Shown piece by piece: positions 1 through 7,997 of a stretch of DNA of 64,000 bases (its first letter is position 1; each line of letters begins with the position of its first letter). The position numbers were made by a program, and so were the translations under genes. Source of the DNA: Zafaria ginkgonis (GTDB lineage Bacteria > Actinomycetota > Actinomycetes > Actinomycetales > Micrococcaceae); contig NZ_BAABEO010000008.1 in the NCBI RefSeq assembly GCF_039540195.1, positions 558,001 through 622,000 on the forward strand, given 5' to 3'. A model generated the notes under the pieces. That model made no database searches. It was not told the origin of the DNA and saw nothing but the letters and a program-made list of their open reading frames with translations.

Positions 1-1073
1 CCGATGCGGTGCACGTAGGACTCGGTGTCGTTCGGGATGTCGTAGTTAATGACGTGGCTGATGCGCTCCACGTCCAGGCCACGGGCCGCAACATCGGTGG
101 CGACCAGGATGTCGATCTTGCCGTCGCGCAGGTTCTCCACCGTGCGTTCGCGCTGCTGCTGCGGGATGTCGCCGTTGATGGCCGCCGCGGTGTAGCCGCG
201 CGCCTTGAGCTTGTCGGCGAGGTCCTCGGTGGCCATCTTGGTGCGCACGAAGGCGATGACGCCGTCGAACTCCTCGGCCTCCAGGATGCGGGTCATGGCA
301 TCGAGCTTGTGCGGGCCCATGACCTGCACGTAGCGCTGGCGGATGTTGGTGCCGGTGGTGGTCTGGGACTTGACCGTCACCTCCTGCGGGTTGCGCAGGT
401 ACTGCTTGGAGATGCGGCGGATGGAGGACGGCATGGTCGCGGAGAACAGGACCACCTGCTTGTCCTCGGGGGTGGCCTCGAGGATCTTGTCCACCTCTTC
501 GGCAAAGCCCATGCGCAGCATCTCGTCCGCCTCGTCCAGCACCACGTACTGGAGGTCGGAGAGGTCCATCGAGCCCTTGTTGATGTGGTCGATCACGCGA
601 CCCGGGGTGCCGACGACCACCTGGGCGCCGCGGCGCAGGCCGGCCAGCTGCGGGCCGTAGGCGGAGCCGCCGTACACGGGCAGGACGGTGAAGTTGTCCA
701 GGTACTTGGCGTAGGAGTTGAAGGCCTCCGCGACCTGCAGCGCCAGTTCGCGGGTCGGGGCGAGAACCAGCACCTGCGGGCTGCTGGCGGGGCCGTTCAG
801 GTCGGCGAGCTCGGCCAGGCGGGACAGCGCCGGGATCGCGAACGCGGCGGTCTTGCCGGTGCCGGTCTGGGCGACGCCGACGACGTCGCGGCCCTCAAGC
901 AGCAGCGGGATGGTAGCGGCCTGGATCGGGGACGGCTTCTCGTAGCCGAGGTCGACCACCGCGGAGAGGATGCGGCCGTCAATGCCGAGGTCGGCGAACA
1001 TGACCTCGTCGGTGGCCCGCTCTGCGGCGTTCGGGGTTTCGGCGGTCTGGTTTTCGGGCATGTCTGTAGACAC
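1..1073 (-). CDS. DEAD-box ATP-dependent RNA helicase, 3' end missing
   Basis: ATP-dependent RNA unwinding in the cytoplasm, in ribosome assembly or RNA turnover. Seen: Q motif near residues 44-51, Walker A AQTGTGKT (68-75), PTREL, DEAD near 177, SAT near 210, and VATDVAARGLDV near 325. The window edge cuts the protein just before motif VI (reading ends at HRIG), so the basic C-terminal tail that would distinguish DeaD/CsdA from RhlE types cannot be seen. Start: GTG at 1073 has GAGG nine bases upstream; an in-frame ATG at 1061 is the alternative. The upstream 260 bases contain no gene and would form a long leader, common for cold-inducible helicases (inference). Family assignment is secure, subfamily is not. 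Confidence 0.93.
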   Translation of the reverse strand, partial: MSTDMPENQTAETPNAAERATDEVMFADLGIDGRILSAVVDLGYEKPSPIQAATIPLLLEGRDVVGVAQTGTGKTAAFAIPALSRLAELADLNGPASSPQVLVLAPTRELALQVAEAFNSYAKYLDNFTVLPVYGGSAYGPQLAGLRRGAQVVVGTPGRVIDHINKGSMDLSDLQYVVLDEADEMLRMGFAEEVDKILEATPEDKQVVLFSATMPSSIRRISKQYLRNPQEVTVKSQTTTGTNIRQRYVQVMGPHKLDAMTRILEAEEFDGVIAFVRTKMATEDLADKLKARGYTAAAINGDIPQQQRERTVENLRDGKIDILVATDVAARGLDVERISHVINYDIPNDTESYVHRI

Positions 1074-1333
1074 TGAGATTTACCTCATTCATAGGGGCGG
1101 TCCAGCCACTCGGTAGGAGCGGCAACCGCGGCACATACGGACTCAATCACTGATTGGTCCGGCGCTCCCCTATGAACTACTGACCGCTGATTGCGCGGTG
1201 GAACACACGTGGAGCTCCCGCCTCAAAAATTGGGCGGAATGCGAGGGAAGCCGGATGCAGTGAACACTTAATTCTACAGGACCGGCAGCCGCCCGGCGAC
1301 GCCGGGGCTGTGGGATCCCGCACACGCCCCGCG

Positions 1334-1996
1334 TCAGAGGTAGCGCAGCACCTTCGGGGGCAGGTCCCACTCGCCGGATTCGAGGCCGGCGCGCAGCCGG
1401 TCCGCCTGCGCCTGGTCCAGGCCGCGGAAGACGTCGCGCACGCTCACTCCGTGGGCGGGGCGGTGCACGACGACGACGGGGTCGCCGGCGCGGACGGACC
1501 CCTTGCGCACCACCCTGAAGTAGCAGCCGGTGTCCCCGCGTTCGGCGAAGCGGGCCACCCAGTCGTTCTCGCCCATGGCGCGGGCGAAGGTGGAGCAGGG
1601 CACGCGCGGCAGGGTCGCCTCGAGGACGACGTCCCGGCCGATCCGCCACCGCTCCCCGACGATCGCATCGGAGACGTTGATCCCGCGGATGCGCAGGTTT
1701 TCGCCGAACAGGCCCGGCGGGATGTCCCGCCCCAGTTCGGCGGCCCAGCGCGCGGCGTCCTCTTCCGCGTAGGCGTAGACGGCCTGCTCCTCGCCGCCGT
1801 GGTGGGCCCTGTCCGCCTGGACGTCGGCGTAGACGCCCAGCGGGCCGACCTTGACCGCGCCCTCGGCCGGGCGCTTGTCGATGGCGGTCACCCCAACGGG
1901 CCCGGAATCCGGGCGCAGGGCATGGACGCGGCAAACGGCAACGAGTTCGCCGGTGGCGGTGCCGGGTACGGGATCGGAGGGTATCGCAGGGGCCAT
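1334..1996 (-). CDS. MOSC domain protein (YiiM-like)
   Basis: MOSC domains bind molybdenum cofactor through a conserved cysteine and act in sulfur carriage to the metal, or in reduction of N-hydroxylated compounds (family knowledge). Seen: 220 residues, a GENLRI segment near 98-103 and the key cysteine in RVPCSTFA at residue 134, as expected for a stand-alone MOSC protein. No molybdenum enzyme is adjacent, so the substrate cannot be inferred. The ATG has no Shine-Dalgarno but lies six bases after TAGGCT, half of a palindromic -10 shared with the divergent gene at 2021, which suggests a leaderless mRNA. Confidence 0.85.
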   Translation of the reverse strand: MAPAIPSDPVPGTATGELVAVCRVHALRPDSGPVGVTAIDKRPAEGAVKVGPLGVYADVQADRAHHGGEEQAVYAYAEEDAARWAAELGRDIPPGLFGENLRIRGINVSDAIVGERWRIGRDVVLEATLPRVPCSTFARAMGENDWVARFAERGDTGCYFRVVRKGSVRAGDPVVVVHRPAHGVSVRDVFRGLDQAQADRLRAGLESGEWDLPPKVLRYL

Positions 1997-2002
1997 GCCA
2001 CC

Positions 2003-2014
2003 AGCCTATAGGCT
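2003..2014. promoter_or_regulatory. Palindromic divergent -10 element
   Basis: AGCCTATAGGCT is a perfect 12-bp palindrome in the 24-base gap between two divergent starts. On each strand it reads TAGGCT (TANNNT) followed by exactly six bases and then ATG (2021 on plus, 1996 on minus). Neither gene has a Shine-Dalgarno. The arrangement fits two leaderless transcripts fired from one symmetrical -10; no good -35 is visible on either side. Function is inferred. Confidence 0.55.
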
Positions 2015-2020
2015 CGGGGC

Positions 2021-2443
2021 ATGAAGGATTTCCCGGGAACCCTGCGGACCGCCGTGTGGTGGTGGTCGGTGTCGGCCGCGGCCCTGCTGGCCATGGCCAT
2101 CGCCACGTTCGCCAACGCGCAGGCGGAGAACGCCACCGGCCCGGCCGGGCTCGTCACCCTTTCCCTGTTCCTGCTGGTCCTGGGGCTGGTGGTCGGCTAC
2201 GGCGCCTGGCAGCTGTTCCGCGGCCGGCTCGCCGGGCGCGGCCTGCTGACCACCTTCGGGCTCATCGCGGGGCTGCCGCTGCTCTTCCGCGGACCCCGGC
2301 TGGGCGCCATGGCCGTGGCGCTGCTGGCCGGCGTCGTCCTGCTGTGGCTGCCGCCGAGCCTGCGCCACTTCAAGGCCCAGGCCGCCGCCGCCCGCGCCCA
2401 GCGCAACGCCGCACGCAAGGCCGCCGGCGCGGCCCGCCGCTAG
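2021..2443 (+). CDS. Small membrane protein of unknown function
   Basis: Not recognised. The 140 residues show hydrophobic segments near residues 12-33, 44-62, 74-85 and 92-108, followed by an Ala/Arg-rich basic C-terminal tail, so a small integral membrane protein with a cytoplasmic basic tail is likely. Composition and third-position GC match neighbouring real genes. Translation probably starts on a leaderless mRNA: TAGGCT ends six bases before the ATG and there is no ribosome site. It converges on the MarR gene at 2467 with only 23 bases between stops. Confidence 0.7.
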   Translation: MKDFPGTLRTAVWWWSVSAAALLAMAIATFANAQAENATGPAGLVTLSLFLLVLGLVVGYGAWQLFRGRLAGRGLLTTFGLIAGLPLLFRGPRLGAMAVALLAGVVLLWLPPSLRHFKAQAAAARAQRNAARKAAGAARR

Positions 2444-2466
2444 CCCCCACCCCGGCGGACGCGGGG

Positions 2467-2946
2467 TCAATTGCCCGCGGAAGCACCCACGGCCGGTGGC
2501 ATGAGGGGAGAAAGCGACTCCAACAGGCCGACGATGGGGGCCAGCTCCGGCGTCGCCCGGGCCGCCTCCAGCGCATCGGCGAGCGTCGCGTCGTGCACGG
2601 GCCGCGTGGCCTCCAGCAGCCTGCGCCCCTCCGGCGTGAGCTCCGTGTAGACGCCGCGCCGGTCGTCCAGGCACAGGATGCGCGTCAGGAGGGCGCGGTC
2701 CTCCAGCCGGTTCACCAGGCGCGTCGTGGCGCTGCTGCTCAGCGCGGCGGCGCGGGCCAGCTGCTGCATGCGCATGTGCCATCCGTCCTGCCGGCTCAGG
2801 GCGTCCAGCACCGTGTACTCGACGACGGACAGCTTGGCCTCGGCCTGCAGCGCGCGCTCCAGCTCGGCTTCGATCAGGCCGTGGAGGGCTGCCAGCGTGC
2901 GCCAGCCCTGGGCCCGCACTTCGACGGCGTCGTCCCTGATTCCCAT
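2467..2946 (-). CDS. MarR family transcriptional regulator
   Basis: Cytoplasmic winged-helix repressor of 159 residues. Seen: the helix-turn-helix around LSVVEYTVLDAL and MQQLARAAALSSSATTRL, and the wing containing DDRRGVYTELTPEG, which is the MarR signature DxRxxxxxLTxxG. Start: ATG at 2946 with AGAGGAA eight bases upstream; an upstream ATG at 3012 lacks a ribosome site. It is transcribed away from the MFS exporter gene at 3097, and the gap holds repeated GCGTCTGCAACTA elements, so it probably controls that exporter and itself in response to a small-molecule ligand (inference). Confidence 0.88.
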   Translation of the reverse strand: MGIRDDAVEVRAQGWRTLAALHGLIEAELERALQAEAKLSVVEYTVLDALSRQDGWHMRMQQLARAAALSSSATTRLVNRLEDRALLTRILCLDDRRGVYTELTPEGRRLLEATRPVHDATLADALEAARATPELAPIVGLLESLSPLMPPAVGASAGN

Positions 2947-3004
2947 GTGGCGTTCCTCTCGATCCTGTCCGGGCGCCGTCGACGCGCTTGTGCGAATACA
3001 ACGC

Positions 3005-3065
3005 GCGTGCAACTATTTACCTAGCGTCTGCAACTAAGTGCGTCTGCAACTACCAGCGTTTGCAC
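3005..3065. promoter_or_regulatory. Repeated operator-like elements between marR and MFS gene
   Basis: GCGTCTGCAACTA occurs at 3024-3036 and again at 3040-3052 (16-bp period). Partial copies are GCGTGCAACTA at 3005-3015 and GCGTTTGCAC at 3056-3065. The element lies between divergent marR and MFS genes. Direct tandem copies are unusual for MarR proteins, which normally bind one inverted repeat, so assignment to this regulator is inferred from position. Confidence 0.5.
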
Positions 3066-3096
3066 TTTCATCAAGTATACGAAGGAACGAGTTAGC

Positions 3097-4296
3097 ATGC
3101 CTATCGGACTCTTGGCCCTGGCCCTTGGCGGCTTCGGGATCGGACTCACCGAGTTCGTCATCGCCGGCCTCTTGCCGGAGGTCGCCACCGACTTGCGCGT
3201 CGACGAGGCGGCCGCCGGATGGCTGATCTCCGGCTACGCGCTCGGCGTGGCTGCCGGCGCCGTCGCGCTGACCGCCGCCGTCATCCGCCAGCCGCGCAAG
3301 CGCGTGCTGCTGGGACTCATGGTGCTGTTCATCGCCGGAAACCTGGTCTCCGCGATGGCGCCCGACTACCGGCTCATGCTGATCGGACGCATCATCGCGT
3401 CCCTGTGCCACGGAGCCTTCTTCGGCATCGGGGCCGTCGTGGCCGCGGACATGGTGGCGAAGGACAGGCGCTCCGCCGCCATCGCGGTGATGTTCACCGG
3501 CCTCACCCTCGCCAACGTCCTCGGTGTTCCGTTCGGAACCTTCGTGGGCCAGGCCTTCGGATGGCGGGCCACGTTCTGGGCCATCACCGCCATCGGCGTC
3601 ATCGCCTTCGCCGGCATTGCCACCCTGGTGCCGGCATCGGCCAACGGCGCCGGCACGGCGTCGCTGCGCGGGGAACTGCGGGCCTTCCGCTCCGGCCAGG
3701 TCTGGCTCTCGCTCCTGGTGACCATCCTCGGCTTCGGCGGCATGTTCGGCGCCTTCACCTACATCGCCTACACGCTGACGGAGGTGGGCGGTTTCCCGGC
3801 CGGGGCCGTTCCGTGGCTGCTGGTGCTGTTCGGCGCCGGCCTGTTCGCCGGCAACATCGCCGGGGGCAAGGCGGCGGACCGGGGGCTCGACGCGACACTG
3901 CTGGCCGTGCTCGCCGGGCTGGCGATCGTGCTGGCGGCCTTTGCCCTGCTCGCCGGCAGCCAGCCCGCCACCCTCCTGCTGCTGGTCCTCATGGGCGGAT
4001 TCGGCTTCGCCACCGTCCCCGGACTGCAGACCCGCATCATGGCCTACGCGCCGAATGCCGCGACGCTCGCCTCCAGCGCCAACATCGCGGCGTTCAACGT
4101 CGGCAACGCGCTCGGTGCCTGGATCGGCGGCACCGCCATCGCCGCGGGGCTTGGCTACACCTCGCCACTGTGGGCCGGATCGGGACTGACCGTCGTCGCG
4201 CTGGCCGTGATGGCCGCGGCCGCCGTCTCCGCCACCCGCTCACGCCGCCGGGACGTCCCCGCGGACGCCGTGCCGGTCGGCGCCCCCTCCGCCTGA
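3097..4296 (+). CDS. MFS drug/sugar exporter, DHA1 family (AraJ/Cmx-like)
   Basis: Proton-driven efflux permease in the cytoplasmic membrane, 399 residues with twelve predicted membrane segments. The N-terminus enters helix 1 directly, and the GLTEFVIAGLLPEVA segment with the following loop is typical of AraJ, YdhP and Cmx chloramphenicol exporters. The cytoplasmic loop RQPRKRVL matches motif A in position. Start: ATG with GAAGGA ten bases upstream. It forms a probable operon with the aldo-keto reductase 48 bases downstream and faces a MarR gene, a common arrangement for a ligand-induced efflux and detoxification unit. The exported compound is unknown. Confidence 0.87.
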   Translation: MPIGLLALALGGFGIGLTEFVIAGLLPEVATDLRVDEAAAGWLISGYALGVAAGAVALTAAVIRQPRKRVLLGLMVLFIAGNLVSAMAPDYRLMLIGRIIASLCHGAFFGIGAVVAADMVAKDRRSAAIAVMFTGLTLANVLGVPFGTFVGQAFGWRATFWAITAIGVIAFAGIATLVPASANGAGTASLRGELRAFRSGQVWLSLLVTILGFGGMFGAFTYIAYTLTEVGGFPAGAVPWLLVLFGAGLFAGNIAGGKAADRGLDATLLAVLAGLAIVLAAFALLAGSQPATLLLLVLMGGFGFATVPGLQTRIMAYAPNAATLASSANIAAFNVGNALGAWIGGTAIAAGLGYTSPLWAGSGLTVVALAVMAAAAVSATRSRRRDVPADAVPVGAPSA

Positions 4297-4344
4297 CCCA
4301 ATACCACCACTACCCAACACCCCATATCCCACCAAGGAGCCGTT

Positions 4345-5178
4345 ATGCCCGTCATCGCCCCGAACACCATCACCCTGAACAATGGCATCGAGATGCCCCG
4401 GCTCGGCTTCGGCGTCTTCCAGGTGCCCGACGCCGAAACCACCGAGGCCGTCGCCTCGGCCCTGGACGCCGGATACCGCAGCATCGACACCGCCGCCATC
4501 TACGGAAACGAAGCCGGCGTCGGCCGGGCCATCGCCGAGTCCGGGATCGCCCGCGACGAACTCTTCGTCACCACCAAGCTGTGGAACACCGACCAGGGGT
4601 TCGACGCCGCCCTCGCGGCCTACGATGCCAGCCTCGCCAAGCTGGGCCTGGACTACGCCGACCTGTACCTGATCCACTGGCCGGCCCCGGCGCTGGGCCT
4701 CTACAAGGACACGTGGCGGGCCCTGGAGCGCCTGCTCGAGGAGGGCCGCGTCCGGGCGATCGGCGTTTCCAACTTCGAGCCGGAGCACTTGGAGGACCTG
4801 GCCGCCACGGCCGACGTCGTTCCCGCCGTCAATCAGATCGAGCTGCACCCGGCGCTCCAGCAGAGCCAGGCGCGCGCGGCCAACGCCGGACGCGGCATCG
4901 CCACCCAGGCCTGGAGCCCGCTGGCGCAAGGGGGCGTGCTGGACGATCCCGCGATTGCCGCAATCGCCGCCCGGCACGGCCGCACCCCCGCGCAGGTGGT
5001 CCTGCGCTGGCACCTCCAGCAGGACCGCATCGTGATCCCCAAGTCGGTCACGCCGTCGCGCATCCGGGAAAACCTCGACGTCTTCGGCTTCGAGCTGGAC
5101 CCGGGGGAACTTTCGGCCATCGACGCGCTGGACCGCGGCGGACGGACGGGACCGGCCCCCCGCACGTTCAACGGCTGA
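4345..5178 (+). CDS. Aldo/keto reductase (2,5-diketo-D-gluconate reductase type)
   Basis: NADPH-dependent reduction of aldehydes or ketones in the cytosol. The 277-residue TIM barrel shows the full catalytic tetrad: Asp48 (SIDTA), Tyr53 (IYGNE), Lys78 (TTKLWN) and His111 (LIHWP). The C-terminal IPKSVTPSRIREN is the NADPH-binding segment. Start: ATG with CAAGGAG nine bases upstream. It follows the MFS exporter on the same strand and is followed by a strong hairpin. Members of this AKR5 group reduce 2,5-diketogluconate, methylglyoxal and other carbonyls; the partner exporter and MarR gene suggest detoxification rather than sugar metabolism (inference). Confidence 0.92.
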   Translation: MPVIAPNTITLNNGIEMPRLGFGVFQVPDAETTEAVASALDAGYRSIDTAAIYGNEAGVGRAIAESGIARDELFVTTKLWNTDQGFDAALAAYDASLAKLGLDYADLYLIHWPAPALGLYKDTWRALERLLEEGRVRAIGVSNFEPEHLEDLAATADVVPAVNQIELHPALQQSQARAANAGRGIATQAWSPLAQGGVLDDPAIAAIAARHGRTPAQVVLRWHLQQDRIVIPKSVTPSRIRENLDVFGFELDPGELSAIDALDRGGRTGPAPRTFNG

Positions 5179-5239
5179 CCGGACGCGGCCCGCGACAGGG
5201 CCCGACGAAAGGACACCGGCGAATGGACGCCGGCAAGAC

Positions 5240-5273
5240 GGAGGGTCCCCGGCACGAATGCCGGGGACCCTCC
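5240..5273. terminator. Bidirectional hairpin terminator
   Basis: Perfect 14-bp stem GGAGGGTCCCCGGC with a six-base loop, between the convergent reductase (+) and mccB (-). There is no U-tract, which is usual for high-GC actinobacterial terminators. Confidence 0.75.
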
Positions 5274-5301
5274 GTCGGTGTGTGCGCCGTGGCCGCTGGG
5301 C

Positions 5302-6459
5302 CTACAGCGCCGCGAACGCCTGCTCGAGGTCCGCGATGATGTCCTCCACGTCCTCGATGCCCACCGAGAAGCGCAGCAGGTTGACCGGGACGGCCAGCTC
5401 AGTGCCCTTCACGGACGCGTGGGTCATCTCCGAGGGGTAGTTCACCAGCGATTCGATGCCGCCGAGGGACTCCGCCAGGGTGAAGACCGTCGTGGACTCG
5501 GCGATCTTGCGGGCCGCGGCCTCGCCGCCGGCGAACTGCACGGACACCATGCCGCCGAAACCGCTCATCTGGCTCTTGGCCAGCTCGTGTCCCGGGTGCT
5601 CCGGCAGGCCCGGATAAAGGACCTTCTCCACCTCCGGGCGTCCGGTGAGCCATTCGGCCACGGCCTGCGCGTTGGCGGAGTGCTTCGCCATGCGCACGCC
5701 CAGGGTCTTCAGCCCGCGGGTGGTCAGGAACGCGTCCATCGGGCCGGACACGGCGCCGACGGCAAACTGCACGAATCCGATCTTTTCCGCCAGCTCGGCG
5801 TCGTTGACCACGATGGCGCCGCCGACGACGTCCGAGTGGCCGCCGATGTACTTGGTGGTGGAGTGGACCACGACGTCGGCGCCCAGGGACAGCGGCTGCT
5901 GCAGCGCCGGGGAGGCGAAGGTGTTGTCCACGACCAGCAGGGCGCCGGCCTCGTGGGCGATCTCGGCCAGGGCCGCGATGTCGGAGATCTTCATCAGCGG
6001 GTTGGAGGGGGTCTCCACCCACAGCAGCCGCGTCTGGTTCGCCGCGACGGCCGCGCGGACGGCGTCGTGGTCGGACATGTCCACGGGCGTGTTGCCGATG
6101 CCCCACGGGCCCAGGACCCGGCTGATCAGCCGGTAGGTGCCGCCGTAGGCGTCGTTGCCGAGGACGATGTGGTCGCCCGGACGGGCCACCGCCCGGATCA
6201 GGGAGTCCTCGGCGGCCAGGCCGGAGCCGAACGAGTAGGCGTGGGCGCCGCCCTCGACGGCGGCGAGCTGCTCCTGCAGCGAGTCGCGGGTGGGGTTGCC
6301 GCCGCGGCCGTACTCGTAGCCGTCACGCAGCCCACCGATCCCGTCCTGGGCGTAGGTGGAGCTGAAATGCAGCGGCGGGACAACGGCCCCGGTGCGCGGC
6401 TCGAAGGCCTGTCCTGCATGGATGGCGCGGGTGTTGAACCCGGGGTTCTCGGTGCTCAT
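5302..6459 (-). CDS. Cystathionine gamma-lyase / gamma-synthase
   Basis: PLP enzyme of the Cys/Met metabolism family, 385 residues. Seen: GGNPTRDSLQEQLAAVEGG near the N-terminus, DNTFASP (178-184) and the Schiff-base lysine Lys203 in HSTTKYIGGHSD. It lies eight bases after cbs, so the pair most likely runs reverse transsulfuration: Cbs makes cystathionine from homocysteine and serine, and this enzyme cleaves it to cysteine, 2-oxobutyrate and ammonia. Gamma-synthase (MetB) and gamma-lyase cannot be separated by sequence alone, and actinobacterial members often do both. ATG start at 6459. Confidence 0.93.
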   Translation of the reverse strand: MSTENPGFNTRAIHAGQAFEPRTGAVVPPLHFSSTYAQDGIGGLRDGYEYGRGGNPTRDSLQEQLAAVEGGAHAYSFGSGLAAEDSLIRAVARPGDHIVLGNDAYGGTYRLISRVLGPWGIGNTPVDMSDHDAVRAAVAANQTRLLWVETPSNPLMKISDIAALAEIAHEAGALLVVDNTFASPALQQPLSLGADVVVHSTTKYIGGHSDVVGGAIVVNDAELAEKIGFVQFAVGAVSGPMDAFLTTRGLKTLGVRMAKHSANAQAVAEWLTGRPEVEKVLYPGLPEHPGHELAKSQMSGFGGMVSVQFAGGEAAARKIAESTTVFTLAESLGGIESLVNYPSEMTHASVKGTELAVPVNLLRFSVGIEDVEDIIADLEQAFAAL

Positions 6460-6467
6460 CACGTTCC

Positions 6468-7844
6468 TTAGTTGGTGAGGTAGGTCAGCAGGTCGTGGCG
6501 GGTCAGGACGCCGACGGGTTCGCCGCCGCGGGTGACCAGCAGCGCGTCGGCCTCCTGCAGCTTGCGTCGGGCCACGGAAATGGTCTCCAGCGCGCCGATC
6601 AGCGGCAGGACCGGGCCCACCTGGGCGCTGACCGGGTCGGTCAGCGACACCTCGCCCTTGAACAGGGCCGAGGTGAGGGTGCGTTCGTCCACGGTGCCGA
6701 GGACCTCGCCCATGCGGACCGGGGGCTCCTGGGAAAGCACCGGGAGGGAATCGACGCCGTATTCCTGCATCAGGGCGACCGCGTCGCGGATCGATTCGTT
6801 CGGGTGGGTGTGCACCAGCGCAGGGAGGGCGGAGGACTTGGCAGAGAGCACCTGCTCGACCGTTGCCTCCTCGCCGCCGGCCAGGAAGCCGTAGCTCCTC
6901 ATCCAACTGTCGTTGAAGATCTTCGCCAGGTATCCGCGCCCGCCGTCGGGCAGGATGACCACGACGACGGCATCCTCGGGCAGGTCCTTGGCCGCGCGCA
7001 GCGCTGCGACGACAGCCATGCCGGAGGAGCCGCCCACGAGCAGGCCCTCCTCGCGGGCCAGCCGGCGGGTCATCGCGAACGCGTCGGCGTCGGTGACCGC
7101 CAGGACCTCGTCCGGCACGGACGGGTCGTAGTTGGCCGGCCACATGTCCTCGCCGACGCCCTCGACGAAGTACGGGCGGCCGGTGCCGCCGGAGTAGACG
7201 GAGCCGGCCGGGTCCGCGCCGATGATGCGCACGGGGCCGGAGGCGCGGTCTTTGGAGACATCCTTGAGGTAGCGCCCGGTGCCGGTGATGGTGCCGCCGG
7301 TTCCGGCGCCGATGACCACGTGGGTCACCGTGCCGTCGGTGTCCTCCCAGATCTCCGGGCCGGTGGACTCGTAGTGGCTCGCCGGGGCGGCCGGGTTGGA
7401 GAACTGGTCAGGCTTGTAGGCGCCGGGGATCTCGGTGACCAGGCGGTCGGAGACGCCGTAGTAGGACTCGGGGCTATCCGGGGCGACGGCGGTGGGGGTG
7501 ACCACCACGTCGGCACCGTAGGCGCGCAGCACGTCGCGCTTCTCCTCGCCCACCTTGTCCGGGGTGACGAAGATCGTCTTGTAGCCCTTGAGCTGGCCGA
7601 CCAGGGCCAGGCCGACGCCGGTGTTGCCGGAGGTCGGCTCGACGATCGTGCCCCCGGGCTTGAGCTCCCCGGACGCCTCGGCGTTCTCCACCATCTTCAG
7701 CGCGATGCGGTCCTTGATGGACCCGCCCGGATTCAGGTACTCGAGCTTCGCCAGGACGGTGGCGCTCACCCCCTCGGTGACCCTGTTGAGTTTCACCAGG
7801 GGCGTGTGGCCGATCAGGTCCAAAACGGAATTGGCGTATTTCAT
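6468..7844 (-). CDS. cbs: Cystathionine beta-synthase
   Basis: Condenses homocysteine with serine (or O-acetylserine) to cystathionine. The 458 residues comprise a PLP fold-type II domain (residues 1-320) with Lys44 in NPGGSIKDR and the phosphate-binding SGNTG loop, then two CBS motifs (about 340-455) that may sense adenosyl ligands. Start: ATG at 7844; longer readings upstream have atypical composition. There is no Shine-Dalgarno, but TAGAGT ends seven bases before the ATG, so the mRNA is probably leaderless. It is first gene of a two-gene operon with the cystathionine lyase. Confidence 0.93.
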   Translation of the reverse strand: MKYANSVLDLIGHTPLVKLNRVTEGVSATVLAKLEYLNPGGSIKDRIALKMVENAEASGELKPGGTIVEPTSGNTGVGLALVGQLKGYKTIFVTPDKVGEEKRDVLRAYGADVVVTPTAVAPDSPESYYGVSDRLVTEIPGAYKPDQFSNPAAPASHYESTGPEIWEDTDGTVTHVVIGAGTGGTITGTGRYLKDVSKDRASGPVRIIGADPAGSVYSGGTGRPYFVEGVGEDMWPANYDPSVPDEVLAVTDADAFAMTRRLAREEGLLVGGSSGMAVVAALRAAKDLPEDAVVVVILPDGGRGYLAKIFNDSWMRSYGFLAGGEEATVEQVLSAKSSALPALVHTHPNESIRDAVALMQEYGVDSLPVLSQEPPVRMGEVLGTVDERTLTSALFKGEVSLTDPVSAQVGPVLPLIGALETISVARRKLQEADALLVTRGGEPVGVLTRHDLLTYLTN

Positions 7845-7997
7845 ACGCCCGACTCTACCGGCGCCCGGTCCGGCGACGCAGCGCAAATTACGCCGCGGGA
7901 AACACGGCGCCGCCCGCCGGCACGGCCTGCCCCGTCCCCTCCGCACCGTCCGGTCCGCGGCGCAGCGCAGGGGGACCGGCCGTGGGAGCATGGGAGC

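Noticed and set aside
9..1076. 355-residue plus frame at the window start
   Set aside because: Antisense of the DEAD-box helicase, whose motifs are on the minus strand.
3219..5339. Very long plus-strand reading frame of 706 residues across MFS and reductase genes
   Set aside because: Shadow of two real genes in another frame; Arg/Pro/Gly-rich translation and no ribosome site.
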